In this document: one piece after another, positions 23,342 to 30,176 of the stretch
How the letters are laid out: the number at the start of each line of letters is the position of its first letter
How positions within the stretch are numbered: position 1 is the stretch's first letter
Assembly: GCA_964457935.1 (NCBI GenBank)
Contig: CAYWFC010000004.1
Location: forward strand, 1-40,165
Reading direction: 5' to 3'
From: STF1-107 sp964457935
Lineage (GTDB): Bacteria > Bacillota > Clostridia > Christensenellales > UBA1242
Length of the DNA stretch: 40,165 nt
The notes under the pieces: generated by a model
Told to the model about the DNA's origin: nothing
Databases searched by the model: none
The model's input: the letters and a program-made list of their open reading frames with translations, nothing else
Translations under genes and position numbers: made by a program

Positions 23342-26008
23342 ATGGGAATATTTAATTTATTTGCATCTGAAAACAGCAGATATCTGGCTAAACTAGAGAA
23401 AATAGCTAAGAAAGTCGAGGACAAAGCAGATTTTTATGCCAGTATGAGCGATGACGAATTGCGTGGCTGTACTCAGACATTAAAAGACAGATATAGTCAA
23501 GGCGAGACATTAGACGCTCTCCTGCCAGACGCATTCGCACTGGTGAGAGAGGCCAGCACTCGTGTGCTAAAAGAACGCCACTACCACGTGCAGATACTAG
23601 GTGGTATAGTCATACACCAAGGTCGTATCGCCGAGATGAGGACAGGTGAAGGTAAGACATTGATGTCCACCCTGCCAGCCTACCTAAATGCTTTGACCGG
23701 CAAAGGCGTACACATAGTCACAGTCAACGAATACCTAGCGTCTTATCAGGCAGAATTGATGAGCAAACTGTACAATTTCCTCGGTATGACTGTCGGCGTA
23801 GCACTCTCTGGTCAAGACCCTCAGACTAAGCAAAAGCAATACCAATGCGACATATTGTATTCCACCAATAACGAACTAGGCTTCGATTACTTGCGTGACA
23901 ATATGGTGTCTGATGCGAAATACCGCGTACAGCGTGGGCACAAATTCTGTATCGTGGACGAGATAGACTCTATCCTCATCGACGAAGCGCGTACCCCGCT
24001 CATCATCTCGGGCAGTGGCACCAAGACTAGCGAACTGTACGTGCATGCGGACAAATTCGCTAAGTCATTGACGGCGGATGATTACGAACTGGAAATCAAG
24101 CACCAGCAGATACGCCTGACCGAACAAGGCGTCACCAAAGCAGAAAAGTATTTCAAGATAGACAACCTATCTGACATCTCTGCTCTCGAACTAAATCACC
24201 ACATCAACAATGCCCTGCGCGCCAATTACATCATGAAGAGAGATATCAATTACATCGTCAAAGACGACGAAGTATTGATAGTAGACGAATTCACTGGCCG
24301 TCTGATGCAAGGCAGACGCTTCAACAACGGCCTACACCAAGCCATAGAAGCCAAAGAAGGCGTGAAGATCAATGATGAGAACAAGACTCTCGCTACTATC
24401 ACATTCCAGAATTATTTCAAACTATACGACAAACTGAGCGGTATGACAGGTACTGCCAAGACTGAAGAAAACGAATTCAACAAAATCTACAATCTCGACG
24501 TAGTGTGCATACCTACCAATAAGCCAAACCAGCGTATAGATGAGTCAGATATAGTCTTCTACACCAACGAAGCGAAACTAAACGCCATTATCGAAGAGAT
24601 ACTGGCTAAGCACGCCACTGGACAGCCTATCCTGGTGGGTACAGCCAGCGTGGAAAAGTCAGAAGAGATTTCATCTGCATTGCGCAAGCGTGGTATCAAA
24701 CACAATGTCCTAAATGCCAAAAATCACGAACTAGAGAGTAGCATCATCGCGCAAGCAGGTAGGAAAAACACTGTCACTATCGCCACCAATATGGCAGGTC
24801 GTGGTACAGATATATTCTTGGGTGGCAATCCTACATTCTTGGCAAAAGCCAAAATGCTAGCCGACGGCGTAGACGTAGATGTGCTCGAACGATGCACTGC
24901 CTACAATGCCACTCTCACCGAAGACGAGCAAAAAGTCAAAGATAAATACGACCAAGTATTCGCCAAATTCAAGGCTGAGACTGACGCTGAGAAGCAAGAA
25001 GTACTCGCCCTAGGCGGATTGCACATATTGGGCACAGAGCGCCACGAATCACGTCGTATAGACAATCAGCTTCGCGGTCGTGCAGGCCGTCAAGGTGACC
25101 CCGGCTCGTCAGTGTTCTTCATCTCACTCGAAGATGACCTGCCACAACGTTTCGGTGAAGACCGCCTAAAGAAACTATTCTCTGTAGTGTTCAGAGGCAA
25201 CGAAGATATGCCTATCCAGTCCAAAATGCTCACTCGTTTCTTCGAGACCGCGCAGAAAAAGACCGAGGCATACAACTTCTCTATCCGTAGACGCTTGCTA
25301 GAGTACGACGATGTGCTAAACAAACAACGCACCATCATTTACGACGAGAGAAACAAAGTGCTAGACGGCGAGAATGTCCACAATCAAGTCATCACTATGA
25401 TGAAAGACTATGTCCATGGCATGTGCTATACTTATCTGGATGGCTCAAAGGCTTGGTACGAATGGGATGTCGAAGGCCTAAACAAAGCACTCGAAGACAA
25501 ACTCGTACCAAAAGGCACTAACCTAGTGACCAAGGAACTAATCGAAGACACCAATGTCAACGGCGCTACAGACAAAATCTATGACCTGATACTGCACAAT
25601 TACGAGCAGAAAGTATCCGAAGTCAATAAACTAGGGCTAGATTTCTCCCAAGTCGAGCGCGCATTCCTGCTCCGCACAGTAGACAATTTCTGGACAGAGC
25701 ACATAGACGAGATGCAGACTCTCCAAAACGAAATCGGCATATTGGCATATGGTCAGCGTGACCCAGTCATCGCATACAAGAACGAAGGCTTCGATATGTT
25801 TGACAAGATGATCGATAGTATCCAAGAATACACTGCTTCTATCCTGTATAGAGTGCAAGTCAGTGTCTCCATAGAGCGCGGACCAGCCCCTACTATGCCA
25901 AAGTCCACTCAGTCCCACACCCCTGCCAAGGCAGAAAAGTCTACTAATAGAAACGACCTCTGCCCATGTGGAAGCGGTAAGAAATACAAAAACTGCTGTG
26001 GAAGATAA
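23342..26008 (+). CDS. secA: Preprotein translocase ATPase SecA
   Basis: SecA drives export of unfolded preproteins through SecYEG. The 888 residues are close to the family norm. Walker A (T-G-E-G-K-T) is near residue 101. The DEAD-like motif (V-D-E-I-D-S-I-L-I-D-E-A-R-T) is near residue 205. I-A-T-N-M-A-G-R-G-T-D and Q-L-R-G-R-A-G-R-Q-G-D mark the second motor domain. The C-terminus ends in the zinc-binding SEC-C motif (C-P-C-G-S-G-K-K-Y-K-N-C-C), which contacts SecB or ribosomes. The acquired island begins about 20 bp past its stop. Confidence 0.98.
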   Translation: MGIFNLFASENSRYLAKLEKIAKKVEDKADFYASMSDDELRGCTQTLKDRYSQGETLDALLPDAFALVREASTRVLKERHYHVQILGGIVIHQGRIAEMRTGEGKTLMSTLPAYLNALTGKGVHIVTVNEYLASYQAELMSKLYNFLGMTVGVALSGQDPQTKQKQYQCDILYSTNNELGFDYLRDNMVSDAKYRVQRGHKFCIVDEIDSILIDEARTPLIISGSGTKTSELYVHADKFAKSLTADDYELEIKHQQIRLTEQGVTKAEKYFKIDNLSDISALELNHHINNALRANYIMKRDINYIVKDDEVLIVDEFTGRLMQGRRFNNGLHQAIEAKEGVKINDENKTLATITFQNYFKLYDKLSGMTGTAKTEENEFNKIYNLDVVCIPTNKPNQRIDESDIVFYTNEAKLNAIIEEILAKHATGQPILVGTASVEKSEEISSALRKRGIKHNVLNAKNHELESSIIAQAGRKNTVTIATNMAGRGTDIFLGGNPTFLAKAKMLADGVDVDVLERCTAYNATLTEDEQKVKDKYDQVFAKFKAETDAEKQEVLALGGLHILGTERHESRRIDNQLRGRAGRQGDPGSSVFFISLEDDLPQRFGEDRLKKLFSVVFRGNEDMPIQSKMLTRFFETAQKKTEAYNFSIRRRLLEYDDVLNKQRTIIYDERNKVLDGENVHNQVITMMKDYVHGMCYTYLDGSKAWYEWDVEGLNKALEDKLVPKGTNLVTKELIEDTNVNGATDKIYDLILHNYEQKVSEVNKLGLDFSQVERAFLLRTVDNFWTEHIDEMQTLQNEIGILAYGQRDPVIAYKNEGFDMFDKMIDSIQEYTASILYRVQVSVSIERGPAPTMPKSTQSHTPAKAEKSTNRNDLCPCGSGKKYKNCCGR

Positions 26009-26030
26009 TATAAAAAAACTATATACTCAT

Positions 26031-26057
26031 TGAAGTGACCCCTGCGGGGGCACTTCA
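26031..26057. other. GC-rich hairpin at the left edge of the acquired island
   Basis: The stem TGAAGTG/CACTTCA (26031-26037 with 26051-26057) continues, after one mismatch, as CCCC/GGGG around a 3-nt loop. No T run follows on either strand, so it is a poor intrinsic terminator. It lies in the leader of the nucleotidase gene and may be regulatory. Similar CCCT...GGGG-type cores recur at 27736-27753 and 27782-27793. Confidence 0.55.
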
Positions 26058-26077
26058 TTATAAGGGAGATTTTAATA

Positions 26078-26689
26078 ATGATAATTGGAATTGATTTAGA
26101 TGGAGTTGTATACAACTCAGAATTTTGGATGCAAGCTTTTGCTGAAATTTTCGATATAGAAAATGGCGGAAATGGAATAGTTGATTCAAGTGAAAATTCT
26201 ATTAGTAAACGTTATGGATGGGATGATGAATTTGCAAGAAAATTTAGGTTAAAATATCTTCCTATTCAAATGAAAGAATGTCCTTTAATGCCTTATGCTA
26301 AAGAAACTTTACAAAAGTTAAAAGATAATGGACATAAAATTATAATAGTTACGAGCAGAGGCTCTGTTGATAAAAGTCATATTGAAATTACACAAAATAG
26401 ACTTAAAAAAGATAAAATACCTTTCGATGAGTTATATTTTTCTAAAGAAAATAAGGTAACTATTTGCAAAAATAAAGGTATTGACATTATGGTTGATGAT
26501 ACACCTACTATAATTGAACAGCTTGCAAACGAAAATATAAAATGCTTATATTTTAAAAACGGAAATACAAGAGATATTACCAATAATAATGTAAAAACAG
26601 TTTTAAATTTCGGTGAAGTATTTAGGCAAATATATAATTTAGAAAAACAAAAATTAATTGGAGTGAACTGTGAAAAAAGTTACATTTAG
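26078..26689 (+). CDS. HAD-superfamily 5'-nucleotidase-like protein (NT5C type)
   Basis: The 203-residue protein has HAD motif I I-D-L-D-G-V (D6, D8), motif II I-I-I-V-T-S-R near residue 93 and motif IV I-M-V-D-D-T-P near residue 142. This set fits the deoxyribonucleotidase/NT5C-like group, which removes phosphate from nucleotides; the actual substrate is uncertain. Codon use is much richer in A/T than in the neighbours (TTA, ATT and AGA dominate), so it was probably acquired. Its last 20 bases overlap the start of the threonine aldolase gene, indicating coupling. A GGGAG site precedes the ATG. Confidence 0.82.
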   Translation: MIIGIDLDGVVYNSEFWMQAFAEIFDIENGGNGIVDSSENSISKRYGWDDEFARKFRLKYLPIQMKECPLMPYAKETLQKLKDNGHKIIIVTSRGSVDKSHIEITQNRLKKDKIPFDELYFSKENKVTICKNKGIDIMVDDTPTIIEQLANENIKCLYFKNGNTRDITNNNVKTVLNFGEVFRQIYNLEKQKLIGVNCEKSYI

Positions 26690-27689
26690 TAGTGATACAA
26701 CTGCACCAGTATGCCCAGAAATAATGAAGATGCTAAATGAAATAAATTTTGATTGTGAATCGGGCTATGCACAAGATAAATATACCAAAAGAGTTGAGAA
26801 AATAATGCAAAGTTATTTTACAAGGCCTGTTGGCATACATATGTGTACAAGTGGTTCGGCTTCAAATGTTTTAGCAATAAAGGTTATGAAACATAATTAT
26901 TCTTCAATTATCTGTTGTGAAGAAACTCATATGAATAGATATGAAGTTGGTGGCACAGAATATAACACAGGTTGCAAATTTGCTGTCTGTGATAGTAAAG
27001 ATGCAAAACTTACTGTTGATATGATAAAATCTAAGCTAAAAACTCGCAATAGTTATAATTGGGCATACCCTGAAATAGTGGTTTTAAGCCAAGCAACCGA
27101 GTGGGGAACTTGTTATACTTGCAAAGAAATAAAAGAAATATGCGATTTTTGCCACGAAAACGGATTATATGTTTACATTGATGGGGCGAGACTTTCAAAT
27201 GCAATGGTTAGTCAAAATTGTGGTTTTAAGGAGATGTTAGAAGACACAGGTGTTGATATTGCAAGTTTTGGTGCAAATAAAAATGGTGCTATGTTTGGTG
27301 AAATGATCATTGTTCTAAATCCAAAATTTGAACAGCATTTTATTCTAAATCAAAAACAAAGTATGCAATTATTTTCTAAAACTAGATATTTAGGTGCTCA
27401 ATTTTTGGTTATGCTAGAACAAAATGTTTGGCAAAAAAATGCTAAACTATCAAACGAAATGGCACAATACTTAGCAAACAGGATTAGTGAAATTGGTTAT
27501 AAAATTCTTTTTCCAGTTCAAGCGAACAGCGTATTTGTTGAATTTGAAAATGATATGTTAAATTATATACAAGAAAAATACTCATTAGGGAAATATGAAG
27601 AACAAAGATTTACAAGATTAATGACATCATGGTACACTTCAAAAGAAGAAGTAGATGAACTTATTAATTATATAAAGAATAAAAATTAA
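26670..27689 (+). CDS. Threonine aldolase-family PLP enzyme (GTG start)
   Basis: The 339-residue protein fits the low-specificity L-threonine aldolase/beta-eliminating lyase family, which typically cleaves L-threonine or allo-threonine to glycine and acetaldehyde. T-S-G-S-A-S-N lies near residue 52, Y-I-D-G-A-R-L-S-N-A near residue 171, and the PLP lysine lies in F-G-A-N-K-N-G-A near residue 204. The GTG at 26670 has a GGAG site 6 nt upstream and lies inside the end of the nucleotidase gene. Codon use matches the rest of the island. A side role in amino-sugar or nucleotide metabolism with its partner is possible but not shown. Confidence 0.87.
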   Translation: MKKVTFSSDTTAPVCPEIMKMLNEINFDCESGYAQDKYTKRVEKIMQSYFTRPVGIHMCTSGSASNVLAIKVMKHNYSSIICCEETHMNRYEVGGTEYNTGCKFAVCDSKDAKLTVDMIKSKLKTRNSYNWAYPEIVVLSQATEWGTCYTCKEIKEICDFCHENGLYVYIDGARLSNAMVSQNCGFKEMLEDTGVDIASFGANKNGAMFGEMIIVLNPKFEQHFILNQKQSMQLFSKTRYLGAQFLVMLEQNVWQKNAKLSNEMAQYLANRISEIGYKILFPVQANSVFVEFENDMLNYIQEKYSLGKYEEQRFTRLMTSWYTSKEEVDELINYIKNKN

Positions 27690-27767
27690 AAATGGCTACA
27701 ATTAGTTTATATAAAAACATCCGAGAATGAATTAATCCCTACAGAGGCACTCAAAAATAAAAACTAT

Positions 27768-27818
27768 TAGGAAGAAATTTAACCCTATGGGGTACTTTTA
27801 TGTTTCTTCCTATTTTTT
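27768..27818 (+). terminator. Terminator after the threonine aldolase gene
   Basis: The stem TAGGAAGAAA/TTTCTTCCTA (27768-27777 with 27803-27812) encloses a small ACCC/GGGT stem and ends in a T run. Confidence 0.82.
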
Positions 27819-27819
27819 A

Positions 27820-27848
27820 TTGACAAACATATTTTTTTGTGATATTAT
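27820..27848 (+). promoter_or_regulatory. Promoter of the ArsR-like regulator
   Basis: TTGACA (27820-27825), a 17-nt spacer and TATTAT (27843-27848) form a strong promoter. The predicted start falls on the adjoining palindrome. Confidence 0.85.
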
Positions 27849-27853
27849 GGAAA

Positions 27854-27867
27854 TACGTAATTACGTA
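27854..27867. promoter_or_regulatory. Perfect 14-bp palindrome over the transcription start: likely operator
   Basis: TACGTAATTACGTA is a perfect palindrome that begins 6 nt past the -10 box and covers the expected +1 site. Its position in front of a winged-helix gene suggests autorepression. Confidence 0.7.
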
Positions 27868-27890
27868 ATATAAAAATAAGGAGACTTAAT

Positions 27891-28487
27891 ATGGAAAAAC
27901 ACGATAATCTAACACAAAAAATTGATGAACTTACAAAAAGAGTCGAGGAGTTAGAAAAACAAATAAAACTTGCGCCAGTCGAACAATATTCCAAAATTAA
28001 AAAAGATAATGACAAGTTTTACACAACAGATGTACTGCAAAAATTTTTTAATGGTTCGCCATACGTTGAGCCTGAGGAACTTAAAGAAAATATTTTTACT
28101 TTTGCCGGAAAGTACGTTTCAAAAAATGGTGCTATTAAATCTTGTTTTGGAGCAAGTATAAGTTCTATAAATTCCACTTTAGATAAATATAATAGTTTGG
28201 ATCTTGCAAAGATAATAGATGCCTATGCTAATGAAGAGCGTTTGAATATTATAAAACTTTTATTGCAAAACAAAATGACAGCCAAAGAACTTATGGACAA
28301 ATTAAATTTTAGAACTACTGGTAAACTATATCATCACCTATCTATTCTAGAAAATCTTGGTATAATTTATAAGAAAAATGAAGTTTATAATATTCAAGGT
28401 TATGCAATAGGTGTCTCAATAATGATTTTAGATGGCTCAGCAAGGTTAATCAGAAGATATGAAATATCTAACAAAACCAATCAATAA
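27891..28487 (+). CDS. ArsR-like winged-helix regulator with N-terminal coiled coil
   Basis: In this 198-residue protein residues 1-30 are heptad-like (K-I-D-E-L-T-K-R-V-E-E-L-E-K-Q-I), suggesting a coiled coil. A winged helix-turn-helix follows at about 100-165, with E-R-L-N-I-I-K-L-L-L, A-K-E-L-M-D-K-L and the recognition region L-Y-H-H-L-S-I-L-E-N-L-G-I-I-Y, as in ArsR-type repressors. The C-terminus may sense a ligand or dimerise. There is no obvious metal-binding Cys motif. AAGGAG precedes the ATG. Base use matches the two upstream genes, so it probably arrived with them. The operator at its promoter points to self-control, and the inducer is unknown. Confidence 0.78.
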   Translation: MEKHDNLTQKIDELTKRVEELEKQIKLAPVEQYSKIKKDNDKFYTTDVLQKFFNGSPYVEPEELKENIFTFAGKYVSKNGAIKSCFGASISSINSTLDKYNSLDLAKIIDAYANEERLNIIKLLLQNKMTAKELMDKLNFRTTGKLYHHLSILENLGIIYKKNEVYNIQGYAIGVSIMILDGSARLIRRYEISNKTNQ

Positions 28488-28609
28488 TAAACAATAAAAA
28501 GTTTTTTTATAATAAGTAATTTCAAATATTTGCAAAAAAAACAAATAAAAACCTTGCAAGTACAATACTGCTGTGGTAAAAACTAACATACTTTTGAATA
28601 AACAATGTC

Positions 28610-28640
28610 AAAATCGCTGTATACCTTACAGCGATTTTTT
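28610..28640. terminator. Terminator-like hairpin
   Basis: A 12-bp stem (28610-28621 with 28627-28638) has a 5-nt loop and a T run on the plus strand. It lies 122 nt past the regulator stop and marks the right side of the island. The preceding 28488-28609 is AT-rich with no gene. Confidence 0.8.
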
Positions 28641-28648
28641 GTCGCAAA

Positions 28649-28674
28649 AAAAGCAAATCATATGATCTGCTTTT
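28649..28674 (-). terminator. Terminator of the 175-residue unknown gene
   Basis: AAAAGCA/TGCTTTT arms flank ATCAT/ATGAT with one mismatch (28649-28674). On the minus strand it ends in a T run, 20 nt past the stop codon. Confidence 0.75.
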
Positions 28675-28694
28675 CGTATATCTAATATTTCGCG

Positions 28695-29222
28695 TTATAT
28701 TCTGAGCAACTGCTGATCGGCGTATTCCTTCGTGATGAGATTAAAATTCTCATTACACGCCAGATAGTACTGTCTTTGCCTATGTTTATTGAGTTTGAGC
28801 AAAAACTCTGGTGTCAGCAGTCTATATCTCTCCAGTAGCATATCGTTTAGTTTGCCATAATCCACTGTGTTTAGTTCTCTAATGCGCTGCATATTTTGTG
28901 TCGCCCAGTCGATAGGATTGCCGTCGCCCTCGCCCTGATAATCACACAGCACAGAGACATCTTCACCATTGCGCACCGGTCTCGTGATGACCTTGATGCG
29001 CTCTGCTATAGTCCTAGGCATCTCCACCACTGCCTTGGCGTCCATATAATAAAACTCATACAGTCTATCTCTCTCGCCGAAGATGGCACTAGCGGACTTA
29101 GGACGTTGCAGTATCACTCTGTCGCCGTATATGCCACGTCCGCGCTTAAACTCTACTATCTCATAAAAATTATTGATCAAGAAATCTAGTTCTGACCATT
29201 TCTTTGGGTCCACCTTAGTCAT
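28695..29222 (-). CDS. Hypothetical protein, 175 residues, paired with a HicB-like gene
   Basis: The family is not recognised. The protein is soluble, rich in charged and aromatic residues, with no signal peptide or membrane helix. The first half looks alpha/beta (E-F-Y-Y-M-D-A-K-A, V-I-T-R-P-V) and the last third helical with many Tyr, Arg and Gln. Its start lies 8 nt past the stop of the HicB-like gene, so the two are almost certainly one operon. It does not resemble HicA, which is much smaller. It could be an unrelated effector of a toxin-antitoxin-like pair, but no catalytic motif supports that. Confidence 0.7.
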   Translation of the reverse strand: MTKVDPKKWSELDFLINNFYEIVEFKRGRGIYGDRVILQRPKSASAIFGERDRLYEFYYMDAKAVVEMPRTIAERIKVITRPVRNGEDVSVLCDYQGEGDGNPIDWATQNMQRIRELNTVDYGKLNDMLLERYRLLTPEFLLKLNKHRQRQYYLACNENFNLITKEYADQQLLRI

Positions 29223-29230
29223 AATCTACC

Positions 29231-29497
29231 CTACTCAATGCAAGTATCGACCAAGATGACTATATTATTCTTATACTTTTCGCTAGTCTGCTCGAAAGTG
29301 AGTGGTGACTCTATATCGCAGTCAAATCTCACCGCACACTCGCAAAAAGTCTGCAGATATTCTTTGCAATTCAAAAAAGCTTTTTCCACAGTCTCGCCCT
29401 CGGTGACTATGCCGAGTTCGTACACTGCGATAGTATACCAGCCTGTCTCATTGTCCTTGTATAGTACTGCTGGATATATTATATCTCTGTTCTTCAT
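29231..29497 (-). CDS. HicB-like antitoxin-fold protein
   Basis: The start is set at the ATG at 29497 (88 residues), which has an AGAGGT site 4 nt upstream; a longer frame from 29542 begins upstream of the probable -10 (29514-29519). The protein follows the HicB layout: a beta strand with Y-P-A-V-L, then W-Y-T-I-A-V-Y-E-L-G-I-V-T-E-G-E-T and a helix V-E-K-A-F-L-N-C-K-E-Y-L. HicB normally neutralises the HicA mRNA interferase, but no HicA gene is adjacent and there is no C-terminal DNA-binding domain. It may be a solitary HicB-fold protein that works with the 175-residue partner. Confidence 0.72.
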   Translation of the reverse strand: MKNRDIIYPAVLYKDNETGWYTIAVYELGIVTEGETVEKAFLNCKEYLQTFCECAVRFDCDIESPLTFEQTSEKYKNNIVILVDTCIE

Positions 29498-29513
29498 GAC
29501 TACCTCTAGGTAG

Positions 29514-29522
29514 AGTTTAGCA
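29514..29522 (-). promoter_or_regulatory. Extended -10 of the HicB-like operon
   Basis: On the minus strand TGC followed by TAAACT lies 16 nt before the HicB-like start codon. It shares the TGTGCTA core with other promoters in this window. Confidence 0.5.
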
Positions 29523-29609
29523 CAATGCGCGACAAATAGCAAACAATCTCGGATATTTTTTGATTATTTTTTGTTAATTTATCCCGCGCCTGTGCCGTCA
29601 ATGCACCAA

Positions 29610-29653
29610 AAAAGTGCGCACCAGTCACCATAGTGGCTCCCGATCGCACTTTT
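29610..29653 (-). terminator. Terminator of the small gene at 29675
   Basis: The outer stem AAAAGTGCG/CGCACTTTT (29610-29618 with 29645-29653) encloses a smaller inverted repeat. On the minus strand it ends in a T run, about 20 nt past the stop codon. Confidence 0.82.
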
Positions 29654-29674
29654 CTCACACAAAATCTAATAAAA

Positions 29675-29920
29675 TTACAACTCTAGTCCATTGCCATAAT
29701 CATAAGTAGCCGTCATCTCTCTCAGCTCAGCGATGGTGGTAGGGATCTTCTCCTCAGTGACAGGATTGTAGATATACAGCCTGTCCGCACCGAACTGCTC
29801 TTCAGCGCCAGCATTCATCTGCTCGCCGATCTTGGCAGTGATGTCGCTATGATTCTTCCTATTAGTATACCATAGACCTAATTTAGTCTTGCCTTGTGCA
29901 TCTTCTCTCAAAATAAACAT
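29675..29920 (-). CDS. Hypothetical protein, 81 residues
   Basis: The family is not recognised. A longer frame starts at 29935, but AAGGAG lies 5 nt before the ATG at 29920 and overlaps the longer frame's first codons, so 29920 is preferred. The protein is soluble and acidic. It includes the segment Y-I-Y-N-P-V-T-E-E-K-I-P, which recalls the N-P-V-T arm of HU-like proteins only in passing, followed by A-E-L-R-E-M-T. A strong promoter and a terminator frame it as a single-gene unit. Confidence 0.72.
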   Translation of the reverse strand: MFILREDAQGKTKLGLWYTNRKNHSDITAKIGEQMNAGAEEQFGADRLYIYNPVTEEKIPTTIAELREMTATYDYGNGLEL

Positions 29921-29946
29921 TTCGTTCTCCTTCATTGATTAATGCG

Positions 29947-29975
29947 ATTATACCACGAAATTTTGTATTTGTAAA
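29947..29975 (-). promoter_or_regulatory. Promoter of the 81-residue gene
   Basis: On the minus strand TTTACA (29975-29970), a 17-nt spacer and TATAAT (29952-29947) form a near-consensus promoter. Confidence 0.87.
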
Positions 29976-30044
29976 TACCTTTTTCAAAATTTGTTATATT
30001 TTCGCCAATATGACGATGCCTCATCACATTTCGTACTGCATTTT

Positions 30045-30074
30045 AACCTATTATTTCGCATTTGTCAATAGGTT
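30045..30074. other. Inverted repeat in the intergenic region before the 825-residue gene
   Basis: AACCTATT (30045-30052) and AATAGGTT (30067-30074) form a perfect 8-bp inverted repeat with a 14-nt centre. It lies about 50 bp upstream of the promoter at 30124 and could be an operator. The rest of 29976-30123 is AT-rich without a supportable gene. Confidence 0.4.
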
Positions 30075-30123
30075 GGATGAAATTTTATCTCAAAATCTCT
30101 CAAGCATTATTTTACGTTATATA

Positions 30124-30152
30124 TTGACAAAATCCACTTTGTGTGATATCCT
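30124..30152 (+). promoter_or_regulatory. Promoter of the 825-residue gene
   Basis: TTGACA (30124-30129), a 17-nt spacer and TATCCT (30147-30152) are followed by TAAGGAG and the ATG at 30177. Confidence 0.82.
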
Positions 30153-30176
30153 TATCTTAACATTAAGGAGCGCGAT

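Noticed and set aside
26031..26057. GC-rich hairpin after secA as its terminator
   Set aside because: No T run follows on the plus strand and a mismatch interrupts the stem, so a regulatory or scar role is kept open instead.
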